The notes beneath the pieces are model-generated. The model was not told where the DNA came from. It was given only the letters and a program-made list of their open reading frames with translations, and made no database searches. 64,000 bases of DNA from JAKVAV01 sp047633195 (GTDB lineage Bacteria > Bacteroidota > Bacteroidia > Flavobacteriales_D > Cryomorphaceae). The stretch lies in assembly GCA_047633195.1 (NCBI GenBank), contig JBLIEU010000005.1:51646-115645 (forward strand). The letters run 5' to 3'. The translations under genes were made by a program, and so were the position numbers. Below, piece after piece: positions 1 through 8,320 of the stretch. Within the stretch, counting starts at the first letter, position 1. The number at the start of each line of letters is the position of its first letter.

Positions 1-342
1 TTGGTCCACAAAGAGCTTCAGCATTTTGGTGTAGATTCCTTTCCATTCCTGGCCATGAGGAGCTGCTTTTCGGCCATGTTTCAAGTAGCATCCTAAGTGC
101 GCGAACTCATGAATGGTGGTGATCAGAAACGAGTAGGGGTGAAGATCTGCGTTCACCGAAATTCGTGGCGCTTTCCCGTTGAGGCCAGGCCTGAAATCTC
201 CAAGCTTGGTTTGTCTCGGTTTTGAAATGACGAACACCACGTTAAGCTCAACGATCCAGTTCGCGATTACCGCAGCAGTCCCTTTCGGTACTTTTGGCGA
301 AAGTTTTTTTTCAAAGTGAAGAATTGCCTCATTGGACGCCAT
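1..342 (-). CDS. SprT-like zinc metalloprotease domain protein (C-terminus cut by window edge)
   Basis: The visible 114 residues start at ATG 342 and run off the left edge of the window, so the C-terminus is missing. An HEFAH zinc-protease motif (HExxH) lies at about residues 78-82, after a stretch rich in basic residues, followed by GCYLKHGRKAAPHGQEWK, the arrangement typical of SprT-like domains in which a later His/Glu completes the site. SprT/Spartan-type proteins are putative zinc peptidases; the substrate here is unknown. The start lies 4 bases after the stop of the small lipoprotein upstream, so the two are probably cotranscribed. Family assignment is good; function is inferred only from the family. 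Confidence 0.85.
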   Translation of the reverse strand, partial: MASNEAILHFEKKLSPKVPKGTAAVIANWIVELNVVFVISKPRQTKLGDFRPGLNGKAPRISVNADLHPYSFLITTIHEFAHLGCYLKHGRKAAPHGQEWKGIYTKMLKLFVDQ

Positions 343-346
343 ATTC

Positions 347-493
347 TTAGGAACGGCAGATTATTTGTTCGGAAGCAAGCTCACTCGTCCATTTCGGACA
401 GGTATCACATTTCTTCTTTTTATTTGCGGTACACGATGATGCTAGTGCGACAATTGCTATTGCAATTGAGGCAACGAGAAGTCTCTTTTTCAT
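347..493 (-). CDS. small lipoprotein, 48 residues, CxxC
   Basis: A short gene starting at ATG 493 and ending TAA at 347. The product begins MKKRLLVASIAIAIVALASSC: a lysine/arginine n-region, a hydrophobic core and a lipobox (LASSC) with the lipidated Cys at residue 21, so the mature lipoprotein would be only about 28 residues. The mature part has a run of lysines and a CDTC pair (Cys29, Cys32). It ends 4 bases before the SprT-like start, which argues that it is a real gene in a two-gene unit. A TAATTTTG element just upstream fits a promoter. Function unknown; the CxxC could bind metal or be redox-active, which is only a guess. Confidence 0.6.
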   Translation of the reverse strand: MKKRLLVASIAIAIVALASSCTANKKKKCDTCPKWTSELASEQIICRS

Positions 494-500
494 TTGAATT

Positions 501-508
501 CAAAATTA
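501..508 (-). promoter_or_regulatory. candidate -7 element for the small lipoprotein gene
   Basis: On the minus strand this reads TAATTTTG, matching the Bacteroidota -7 consensus TAnnTTTG. Its end is only 7 bases from the ATG at 493, so a transcript from it would have almost no leader. No clear -33 TTG box is seen at the usual spacing. Confidence 0.35.
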
Positions 509-574
509 GAAAAAATTGAAGGGATTGTTTTCTATGATTGCAGATGTTCCTTATCAACGTCTAAGTCGGGAAAT

Positions 575-582
575 TAATTTTG
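575..582 (+). promoter_or_regulatory. candidate -7 element for mlaEF
   Basis: TAATTTTG fits TAnnTTTG. A start site about 7 bases downstream (near 589) would exclude the upstream TTG at 580 as the mlaE start and favour the TTG at 631. No -33 element is obvious. Confidence 0.35.
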
Positions 583-630
583 TCCTTTAGCGTTCGATTT
601 GATCGAGCACCTTACCTTTATTCGCAAGAG

Positions 631-1371
631 TTGAACTTACTTTTTCACATAGGGCAGTACTTTACTTTGATCTGGCGAAGCTTTTCTCGACCAGAGAAGT
701 TTTCGATCTATCGAAAACAATTCGTGCAAGAGATTGACAGTATTGGATTGAGCTCCATTGGTATTGTGGCATTGATGTCCGTGTTTATGGGTGCAGTAAT
801 AGCCTTGCAAACGGCTTCGAATATGGACAGTCCTTTGCTGCCAGCCTACACAGTAGGTTTCACCGCAAGACAGTCTATCATTTTAGAGTTTTCCCCCACC
901 ATTATTGCATTGATATTAGCGGGTAAGGTGGGTAGTAATATAGCCTCTGAGATAGGCACAATGCGCGTTACAGAACAAATTGATGCCTTGGATATAATGG
1001 GGGTGAATTCTGCCGCATATCTCATTTTGCCAAAGGTACTTGCGGGACTTTTTATTTTTCCATTCCTGATTACTATCTCTATGTTTTTGGGGATTTTCGG
1101 TGGGTGGTTTATCTGTATTTCTACCGAAGTTGTTTCCTCAAATGATTACATCTATGGAATCCAATATGATTTCCAACCGTTTGATGTGTTCTATGCGCTA
1201 ATCAAAACAGTGATCTTTGCTTTTATCATTACTACTGTTGCTTCGTATCACGGTTATTTTGCCAAAGGAAGTGCCCTTGAGGTAGGCCGTAGTAGCACGA
1301 AGGCTGTAGTATACAGCAGTATCCTGATTCTGATTTTCAATTATGTAGTCACCCAACTTCTACTGATTTGA
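631..1371 (+). CDS. mlaE: MlaE-family lipid ABC transporter permease
   Basis: Inner-membrane permease of the MlaE/TrnTGD1 family, which moves phospholipid between membranes together with an MlaF ATPase and an MCE-domain partner. With the TTG at 631 the protein is 246 residues, the usual family length, and starts MNLLFHIGQY before the RPEKFSIY segment seen near the start of many relatives. The conserved cytoplasmic loop GKVGSNIASEIGTMRVTEQI is at about 98-117, flanked by several hydrophobic segments. The frame stays open back to a TTG at 580, but that codon overlaps a promoter-like element, so 631 is preferred. The stop overlaps the next gene by 4 bases (TTGA). No MCE gene follows. Confidence 0.85.
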   Translation: MNLLFHIGQYFTLIWRSFSRPEKFSIYRKQFVQEIDSIGLSSIGIVALMSVFMGAVIALQTASNMDSPLLPAYTVGFTARQSIILEFSPTIIALILAGKVGSNIASEIGTMRVTEQIDALDIMGVNSAAYLILPKVLAGLFIFPFLITISMFLGIFGGWFICISTEVVSSNDYIYGIQYDFQPFDVFYALIKTVIFAFIITTVASYHGYFAKGSALEVGRSSTKAVVYSSILILIFNYVVTQLLLI

Positions 1372-2126
1372 TTGAAGTTAAGAACCTATACAAGTCCTTT
1401 GGCGATACAGAGGTATTGACCGATATCAACTTCACTTTCTTAAGAGGAAAAGTGAATATGATTATTGGCCAAAGTGGAAGCGGTAAGTCCGTATTGACGA
1501 AGTGTATCGTGGGTCTCCACCAACCCAATCAGGGAGAAGTTCTCTTTGATGGTCAGAACTTCTTGCAATTGGAACTGGAGGAGAAAAAGGAAATCAGGAA
1601 GAACATTGGAATGTTATTCCAAGCCAGCGCTCTTTTTGATAGTATGACTGTTGAAGAAAATATCAGCTTCCCTTTGAGAATGTTCACGAATAACACAGCG
1701 GGAGAAATTAAGAACCGTGTCGATGAATGTCTTGAAAGAGTAAACCTTGTTGGTAAGAATGATCTCTATCCCGCAGAAACCAGCGGAGGTATGCAGAAAC
1801 GAATAGGCATTGCCAGAGCAATCGCTATGAAACCCGCTTATCTTTTTTGCGACGAACCGAATTCAGGACTTGATCCTCAAACAGCCATCGTTATCGACAA
1901 CTTAATTCACGAGATCACCTACGAGACGGGCATTACGACTATCGTGATCACGCATGACATGAATTCTGTAATCGAGATTGGAGATCACATCATGTTCGTT
2001 TACAAAGGAAAGAAGTGGTGGTCGGGTGATAAGCAGGAGATTCTTCGTTCGAAGAACAATGAACTCAATGACTTTGTGTACGCCTCGAAGTTTATGAAAA
2101 CTCTTCGCGAGAAACTCAATTCTTAA
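1368..2126 (+). CDS. mlaF: MlaF-like ABC transporter ATP-binding protein
   Basis: Cytoplasmic ATPase partner of the MlaE-type permease. Walker A GQSGSGKS is at 34-41, the Q-loop Gln at 85, the signature ETSGGMQ at 137-143, Walker B YLFCDEP at 158-164, and the H-loop His within VITHDMNS near 207. At 252 residues it has full family length. It starts with TTG overlapping the mlaE stop, so the two are translationally coupled. The variant signature SGGMQ in place of SGGQQ is typical of this lipid-transport subfamily. The following gene is an unrelated secreted protein 135 bases away, so the operon appears to end here. Confidence 0.9.
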   Translation: MIEVKNLYKSFGDTEVLTDINFTFLRGKVNMIIGQSGSGKSVLTKCIVGLHQPNQGEVLFDGQNFLQLELEEKKEIRKNIGMLFQASALFDSMTVEENISFPLRMFTNNTAGEIKNRVDECLERVNLVGKNDLYPAETSGGMQKRIGIARAIAMKPAYLFCDEPNSGLDPQTAIVIDNLIHEITYETGITTIVITHDMNSVIEIGDHIMFVYKGKKWWSGDKQEILRSKNNELNDFVYASKFMKTLREKLNS

Positions 2127-2261
2127 AAAGAGGTAAATCCGTTTTTCCCACTTGTTTCTTTGCAGTGCATCATAGTTCTTATTGTCGCAATGTTGACTTC
2201 ATAGCGGAATGATTAAATTCGTTTGAATTCGTCTCCTATTTATTCATCTTAATAAATTGCT

Positions 2262-5200
2262 ATGTTAAAAACTGCATTGAATTGCTTGGTTGCTTTTTTA
2301 GTCTTTCAGACTATCTCTATTGTTTCCAATGCTCAGGAAGTGGGCGATACCATTGTAGTACAAACATTGGATTACAACAGCACAACTCGAGATACAATGG
2401 TCGTCTTTCCTGATTTTTCTGGGCTGACCTTCGAAAAGGTATTGATGCGCTACAATATGCGCTGTAAGGATGCCGCCGTGAATACAACTGGCGGAAATAA
2501 CGTAGCATGCGGAGAATGGGATTATAGCTGCAACACTTACCTAACCGATTCTACCAGAACCGACTCTCTGGGAACTATCCATCCCGATTTTATCATTACT
2601 GGATTTAGTGGGAGTACATACGATTATACCACAGTGCCCACCTATTCCTATTATCAAGCTACCCAAGAAGAAGTCACCTACACGGAGGTATTGTCTGAAG
2701 TTGTTTCAGAAATAGGCAGCGGAAGTATGTCAGATGAAACTCCCTTGAACAACAACTTAGGAGATGCAAAGTCTCAGTATCTCTATACGGCTGAAGAGTT
2801 AACGGAGGGCGGTCTTTCGGCTGGGATGATCACTGGTTTGAGCATGGACATCGGCTCTATAGGAAATGAAATTGCCAATCTTCGCATTGCCATTAAAGAA
2901 ACCAGTGCCGCTGAGCTCGATCCACTTAATCCTGAATTGGAAGGATTTGCGAATGTGTATTACCTCAATACCACTTTTGAGGCTATTGGCGAGCATCAGT
3001 TCAATCTCAGTACTGAATTTGATTGGGATGGAACGAGCAACCTAATCGTCCAATTTTCCTATGAAGATGCCATGGGAACTGGATCTGAGGTACTTTCTGA
3101 AAGCATAGAAAACCTGGGGGTCGCGTCTTCATCCGATGACTATTACCTCGACTTCAACGGTGATTCTTATGTGGAAGTAGCTAACGGCTTTCCAACGGTA
3201 ACAGATCAAATTACAATCTCTTGCTGGGTGTATGGAAATGAAGAAATAATGCCGACGAACTCTACTCTTTTTGAAGGAAGTGACTTAGACAATAATCGCC
3301 AAATAAATGCACACCTTCCTTGGAGCAATAGCAGGGTTTACTGGGATTGTGGAAACGATGGAAGTGGATTTGATCGGATTGACAAAGAGGCCTCTGAGGA
3401 GAATTTTGCAGGTAAATGGAACCATTGGGCATTTACCAAGAATGCCACGACTGGAAGCATGAAGATTTACCTCAATGGATCCTTGTGGCATTCGGGAAAC
3501 GGAAAAACAAAACTCATTGACCTCCAACAGCTGAGAATCGGGCGATCCATTACTTGGATCAATACCTACTTCGGAAAAATTGATGAATTTCGTGTTTGGA
3601 ATACTGAATTGTCGGCAAGTGAAATTGCTGATTACATGCACACATCGGTAACAGAGGCTCACCCAAGCTATGATCACCTTATGGCTTATTATACGTTTGA
3701 TGAAGGTGTAGGAGACATCGCTGGTGACTTAACAGAAGGTCATGAAGGTACTTTGATAGCAGCGCCACTTTGGCGGCAAAATGAGGGGCAGGAGATTAAG
3801 AAGGACTTCTCCGCTTTGGCCGAGAGGCCAAATATGAAAGTGATTCAAGGAGAATACGTCACCTCCGTTTCTGAAACAGTGGTTTTAGACTCTATAGTCA
3901 ATGCGGTAAATACGGTTACGGGCTATGGTCTTGATGGCACAGATCTAGAAGAGATCAGTGTGAACACTTATTATGAAGCAGGCGAGATGCCAATCGTCGA
4001 TGAATCTGGAGAACAAGTAGGAACGGTCATCGTACCTGCCGAGAACTCTATTGAGATTGGAGAATTGTTTTATTACCGCAAATTCCCCATGAAGTACGAG
4101 ATCATGTCTTTCGTAACGCCTTATGGAATTGGTCTGGATATGACGCCTGTCGGCAAAACCTGGACTTTTGATTTGACGGATTTCGTTCCTATTCTGAATG
4201 GATCAAAACGAATGACGATGGAGAGGGGAGGACAATGGCAGGAAGAAATGGATATCCAATTCCTTTTTATATTAGGCACGCCGCCAAGAGAGGTGATAGA
4301 TATTCAGCAGATTTGGAAAGTTGACCAGCGCAGCTACGCCTCCATTTCTGACGATACATACTTCCCGCCACGAGATGTGATGACGAGTACTGAAGGGTCT
4401 CAGTTCAAAATAAGATCTTCCATTACCGGCCATGGTCAGCAAGGTGAGTTCATTCCTCGAACGCATTACGTCGATATAGCAGGTGGGAGCAATGAATTCT
4501 CATGGCAAGTTTGGAAAGAGTGTGCCGCAAATCCTCTTTATCCCCAAGGAGGTACTTGGATTTATGACCGAGCTGGGTGGTGTCCTGGAATGGCCACTGA
4601 TGTTCAGGAATTTGACATTACCTCTATGGTCACTCCTGGTGAGGCTGTTAATATTGAGTATGGTATGAACAGCGCTACGGGAGATTCTAGATACATTGTA
4701 AATCATCAATTGGTGACGTACGGTGAAAATAATTTTGACCTGGATGCTACTCTTGTAGAAGTGAGAAAACCTTCTGATAGCTTTGAGTTTGATCGCTTCG
4801 GAACGATTTGTCACTCTCCCGAAGTAGTCATTCGCAATACTGGAAATGAGACCTTGACTTCTGTCACCATTACTTACTGGGTGAACAGTGCTCCGACGCC
4901 TGAAACATTTATTTGGACGGGTTCTCTTGATTTCCTTGAATCGAAGACAGTGGTGTTGCCCACTCCAGCCACGCTCTGGGAGAGTGTGACGCCAGCTGAC
5001 AACGTTTTTCATGCTTCCATATCCTTACCGAATGGGGGTGCGGACGAGTACGCGTTCAATAACTCCTATCAATCTTCTTTCCGAATTCCAGAGGTTGTTC
5101 CAAATCACTTCCTCATTTTATTCGTTACAAACAACCAACCAAACGAGAATGACTACCAACTAAAAGACGACAATGGAAATGTGATATTCGAGCGCGACAA

Positions 5201-5690
5201 TATGGACCCGAATTCTTTATACCGCGATACGCTGCAACTCGAAGTTGGATGCTACAGTCTACAAGTGAACGACTCTGGTGACGATGGGGTCAATTTCTGG
5301 GCAAACAATGATGGCAGCGGTTCAGTGAGGCTAAAAGAAGTTGGAGGGCCTACTTTCAAATACTTTGAGGGAGATTTTGGAGACGATATTTATTACGAGT
5401 TCACCATTGACTATCCGCTTACATTCGAGGAGGTGGCTGGAAAACATGAATTCGAAGTTTTTCCCAACCCTACTAATGACCAGCTGAGTTTATTGCTCGA
5501 GGGCTTTGATACTGCTGTTCTAATTCGTGTTTACAATTCTCTGGGGCAATTGGTGCTTTCGAAAAATGTCAGTACAGGAGCAAGTGCAGCGCCAACCAAT
5601 TTGTCAATGAAAAGTCTGGAATCAGGGGTCTATGTGATCCAAGCTACGGACGGATCGAGAATGGCCACCCAAAGAGTAGTGAAAGAATAA
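2262..5690 (+). CDS. secreted PNGase F-like protein with LamG-like insert and T9SS sorting domain
   Basis: A 1142-residue exported protein. A signal peptide covers about 1-24 (cut near SNA-QEV). Residues about 25-130 resemble the N-terminal jelly roll of peptide-N-glycosidase F relatives (CGEWDYSC at about 81-88). A LamG/concanavalin-like domain follows at about 288-490 (DFNGDSYVEV, FAGKWNHWAFTKN, IDEFRVWN). The region about 614-820 resembles the C-terminal PNGase F domain (TPYGIGLDMTP, GTPPREV, GGTWIYDRAGWCPGM). A CARDB-like segment and a T9SS type A sorting domain (EVFPNPTNDQ onward, about 1065-1142) close it. PNGase F-type enzymes remove N-glycans from glycoproteins; activity here is unproven. 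It is exported through Sec and then T9SS to the cell surface or medium. Confidence 0.75.
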   Translation: MLKTALNCLVAFLVFQTISIVSNAQEVGDTIVVQTLDYNSTTRDTMVVFPDFSGLTFEKVLMRYNMRCKDAAVNTTGGNNVACGEWDYSCNTYLTDSTRTDSLGTIHPDFIITGFSGSTYDYTTVPTYSYYQATQEEVTYTEVLSEVVSEIGSGSMSDETPLNNNLGDAKSQYLYTAEELTEGGLSAGMITGLSMDIGSIGNEIANLRIAIKETSAAELDPLNPELEGFANVYYLNTTFEAIGEHQFNLSTEFDWDGTSNLIVQFSYEDAMGTGSEVLSESIENLGVASSSDDYYLDFNGDSYVEVANGFPTVTDQITISCWVYGNEEIMPTNSTLFEGSDLDNNRQINAHLPWSNSRVYWDCGNDGSGFDRIDKEASEENFAGKWNHWAFTKNATTGSMKIYLNGSLWHSGNGKTKLIDLQQLRIGRSITWINTYFGKIDEFRVWNTELSASEIADYMHTSVTEAHPSYDHLMAYYTFDEGVGDIAGDLTEGHEGTLIAAPLWRQNEGQEIKKDFSALAERPNMKVIQGEYVTSVSETVVLDSIVNAVNTVTGYGLDGTDLEEISVNTYYEAGEMPIVDESGEQVGTVIVPAENSIEIGELFYYRKFPMKYEIMSFVTPYGIGLDMTPVGKTWTFDLTDFVPILNGSKRMTMERGGQWQEEMDIQFLFILGTPPREVIDIQQIWKVDQRSYASISDDTYFPPRDVMTSTEGSQFKIRSSITGHGQQGEFIPRTHYVDIAGGSNEFSWQVWKECAANPLYPQGGTWIYDRAGWCPGMATDVQEFDITSMVTPGEAVNIEYGMNSATGDSRYIVNHQLVTYGENNFDLDATLVEVRKPSDSFEFDRFGTICHSPEVVIRNTGNETLTSVTITYWVNSAPTPETFIWTGSLDFLESKTVVLPTPATLWESVTPADNVFHASISLPNGGADEYAFNNSYQSSFRIPEVVPNHFLILFVTNNQPNENDYQLKDDNGNVIFERDNMDPNSLYRDTLQLEVGCYSLQVNDSGDDGVNFWANNDGSGSVRLKEVGGPTFKYFEGDFGDDIYYEFTIDYPLTFEEVAGKHEFEVFPNPTNDQLSLLLEGFDTAVLIRVYNSLGQLVLSKNVSTGASAAPTNLSMKSLESGVYVIQATDGSRMATQRVVKE

Positions 5691-5719
5691 GTTTCTAAGG
5701 AAGCCTGATTTTTATTCAG

Positions 5720-5757
5720 AGGGAATTATCGACATCAGGTAGTTCCCTTTTTTTTGT
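5720..5757 (+). terminator. intrinsic terminator after the PNGase F-like gene
   Basis: An imperfect stem formed by AGGGAA and TTCCCT, with extra pairing inside, precedes a run of eight or nine T residues. It lies about 30 bases after the stop codon at 5690. Confidence 0.6.
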
Positions 5758-6011
5758 GCTATCAAGCGCTGTTCCGATTGTACTCTTTGCTAGGTCTCAT
5801 TTCGCAGGATTTGGGTATGCCAATTCCCGAATCAAGGAAAGGAGCTAAAGACCATTCTTTGATCGAGTTTTCCGCAGCTTTAGAATTTTTATGGGCGCTT
5901 AGATGCGCACGTAGATAGTCTGCATCGCGGCTGTTTTGGACCTTAATAGTGCTTTTGTTTCAATCTTCTAGAGTTGTTTCGGCGGGACTTATGCGAGACA
6001 ATTTAAAGCAC
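5758..6011. other. intergenic stretch without a recognised gene
   Basis: Roughly 250 bases lie between two terminators in a convergent gap. No start-bearing frame longer than about 30 codons is seen. On the minus strand one frame is open for about 66 codons before a stop but has no usable start codon, so it could be chance or a worn-down gene end. No RNA gene was recognised. Confidence 0.5.
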
Positions 6012-6045
6012 AAAAAAACCCCGCTGCAACTCAGCGGGGTTTTTT
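6012..6045. terminator. strong bidirectional terminator
   Basis: A perfect stem CCCCGCTG / CAGCGGGG with a 5-base loop (CAACT), flanked by seven A on the left and six T on the right, so it can stop transcription from both sides. It sits just past the stop of the minus-strand T9SS gene ending at 6064. Confidence 0.9.
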
Positions 6046-6063
6046 GAAATAAGTTTTAACTGA

Positions 6064-8106
6064 CTATAGAATAATCATTTTTCTTGTTAGTCTTTCGTTT
6101 TCAGTTACTACACCGTAAGTATAAGTTCCTGAAGCTAAACCAGCACGGTTGAAATCAACCAATTGGTTAGTCAAAGCAGGCACATTACCAAGGTCTTCAC
6201 TGTGTACAAGTTTACCTGTAATGTCGAATACTTCAAAAGTAACTGAAGCAGCCTCATCAAGTTGGAATTGAATTGTAGTATTGTCAACCACCGGGTTAGG
6301 AAAGTTTTGAGTCAATTTAATTCCACTTTCATAGCTTACATCTGAAACACTCAAGATGTTCTCTGTACCAAAAGCCAAATTGTAAACTGAACCTCCGAAG
6401 AAGAACCATCCTTGAGGACCTGTAGATAAATCATCAAAGTCGAGAAGCACAGAAGAAGATGCTTTACGTGTTGAGGTAGTCCCTACAAACACCAATTCTT
6501 CTCCGAAAAGTGGAAGACGCATCTCTGCTTGATAGATCAATCCTGGCTCAATAAGAACAGGGTTTGGGAGAGTTACTTCAATCCAAACAGGAGTTGAAGT
6601 AGGTGATAGTTCATCTTCAACCACTTCGTAGATTACTGCCTCATCTTCGTTGTAGCTGAAGAAAAGGTTCATTGGGTTGTCCCCATTTTCTTCTTCAAGA
6701 ACAGAACCTGTTCTAACGTTCAAGAAAATTTGCTCACCTACACCATCAATTGATTCGTCGTTGAGGGCAAACCGTACTGAGGTAATTACTCTGTTGGCAT
6801 CTCCAGGGCTAAAAGAATAACGTGTACCTGCAATGATGTCTTGACCGTCAGCACCAAGCTGTGTCAATGAATTTTCATGTTGAATGAAGGCTCCACCTTC
6901 GGTAGAATTATCTGAGATTCTTGTGGAAAGAGAAACACCAACATTGTTACCTGGAAACTCGTCTTCTTGATCTTGCACTACTGTAAATCCAATTCCGTAA
7001 AGACCGTTTGGAAGGTCAGCTTCTCCGTTTATTGCCCAGTTCGCAGGAACTTGACCGTAGAAACGAATGGTATCTGTAACACCAGGAGCAAGTGTAATAG
7101 GATCACTTGAAAGAGTTTCTGCTGTTCCATCAGGATCTGTTAGAGTAACAACGAGTGTAACACCTGTCTGCTCTAATGCACCTCCGTTGGTTACACCGCA
7201 AGCAAAGTTGAATTCTCTTGTAGAGTAGTCGGGCTGAGTGTGGTATTCGAAAGAAGTGACTTGATCAAGATCAGTTGTCTCCTCACTAGCGTAGAAGTAG
7301 CTTCCACCAAGTTCAAAGAACGTCTCGAAGTGATCATCGTAGAAAGTCTCTCCAATAATTACTTCGTTCTCAGGAAGAGAAGAAACAACCAAGTCATCAA
7401 TCATCCATCCGTAACCTGAACCGAAGCTGTTTGCATCACTCTGAGGAGCGTCAGGTTGAGCAGCAAGATAATCAGAAGCCCAACGAAAACGAATTCTTAT
7501 GTCCGCTTGTCCTGCCGCAATGCCTGTGACATCAATTGTCTTCTCACCTTGAATTGCAGGCTCATTGGTTACCAAGTTGTCGTTTATATTGAACGGCACC
7601 CAAGAATTCCCACCATCGTTAGACACTTCAAGGAAGTTTTCATCGACGTTGAATGCTCTTGCGCGCTGGTTGAAAGTAATGGCTACATCCAACAATTCAC
7701 TGCAGTCAATGATATCAGTCAATTCTAGAATTGAATTTTGGGGAAGAACGTCATCCGAGTTCAACAGAAAAGAAATACCATCAAATTCACCGAATCCGTT
7801 TTCTGGAGTTACCGATTGCATAGCACCCATGAAGTCAAGTACATTTGGACTTGCTGTAGTCACTATATTCCATGTACCCTGTTCTCCTTCATTCGTAAAA
7901 GTCCAATCCGTTTCATCATCAAACTCATTTGTATAGACCGTGTTTTTCGCGCCCGAAGTGGAGTAATCAATCTTCGCATCTTGCTGCATCTCTGGAGCTT
8001 GGATGTAAGAGTGAATAGTCTTTTTAGCTTCTTGGCTGCTTTGAGCAGTTGTTTGAAGGCTAAATGTGGCAGCTAAACCGCCTAGTAAGTAAAATTTTAA
8101 TTTCAT
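6064..8106 (-). CDS. secreted MAM/jelly-roll protein with T9SS sorting domain (paralogue A)
   Basis: A 680-residue protein with a signal peptide MKLKFYLLGGLAATFSLQTTAQ (cut near residue 21). The N-terminal half (about 60-245) is a jelly-roll or MAM-like domain of the kind found in Bacteroidota secreted proteins: FDDETDWTF, EVSNDGGNSWVPF, GYGWMIDDLVV. A CARDB-like or Ig-like region follows (TNGGALEQTGVTLVVTLTDP), and the last 75 or so residues (LTQNFPNPVVDNTTIQFQLD onward) are a T9SS type A sorting domain. It is closely similar in architecture to the gene at 8321-10249. No catalytic motif was seen, so an adhesive or structural surface role is possible but unproven. Confidence 0.8.
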   Translation of the reverse strand: MKLKFYLLGGLAATFSLQTTAQSSQEAKKTIHSYIQAPEMQQDAKIDYSTSGAKNTVYTNEFDDETDWTFTNEGEQGTWNIVTTASPNVLDFMGAMQSVTPENGFGEFDGISFLLNSDDVLPQNSILELTDIIDCSELLDVAITFNQRARAFNVDENFLEVSNDGGNSWVPFNINDNLVTNEPAIQGEKTIDVTGIAAGQADIRIRFRWASDYLAAQPDAPQSDANSFGSGYGWMIDDLVVSSLPENEVIIGETFYDDHFETFFELGGSYFYASEETTDLDQVTSFEYHTQPDYSTREFNFACGVTNGGALEQTGVTLVVTLTDPDGTAETLSSDPITLAPGVTDTIRFYGQVPANWAINGEADLPNGLYGIGFTVVQDQEDEFPGNNVGVSLSTRISDNSTEGGAFIQHENSLTQLGADGQDIIAGTRYSFSPGDANRVITSVRFALNDESIDGVGEQIFLNVRTGSVLEEENGDNPMNLFFSYNEDEAVIYEVVEDELSPTSTPVWIEVTLPNPVLIEPGLIYQAEMRLPLFGEELVFVGTTSTRKASSSVLLDFDDLSTGPQGWFFFGGSVYNLAFGTENILSVSDVSYESGIKLTQNFPNPVVDNTTIQFQLDEAASVTFEVFDITGKLVHSEDLGNVPALTNQLVDFNRAGLASGTYTYGVVTENERLTRKMIIL

Positions 8107-8252
8107 AAGGATTGGTGTTAGTTATACTTTAGTTAAGATCGTAAAAATAGTGAAAATAGTTATTACTCCGCCGCATTTCCGGACATCAATCTACCGACAA
8201 ACGCGCCATTTGAATTCCAATACCGCCATTTTTTTTAACTTTCAAAATTTCC

Positions 8253-8291
8253 CAAAAAAAAGAAGGGGCTGCCTATTGTGGCAGCCCCTTC
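8253..8291 (-). terminator. intrinsic terminator of T9SS paralogue B
   Basis: A 12-base perfect stem GAAGGGGCTGCC / GGCAGCCCCTTC with a 6-base loop. The run of A at 8253-8260 gives a T tract when read on the minus strand, just after the stop at 8321. Confidence 0.85.
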
Positions 8292-8320
8292 AAATTATTA
8301 GTAAATCGCTTTTGGTCTTC

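Noticed and set aside
4500..5012. 170-codon minus-strand open frame inside the PNGase F-like gene
   Set aside because: Antisense to a well-supported coding region; composition and motifs show no coding sense.
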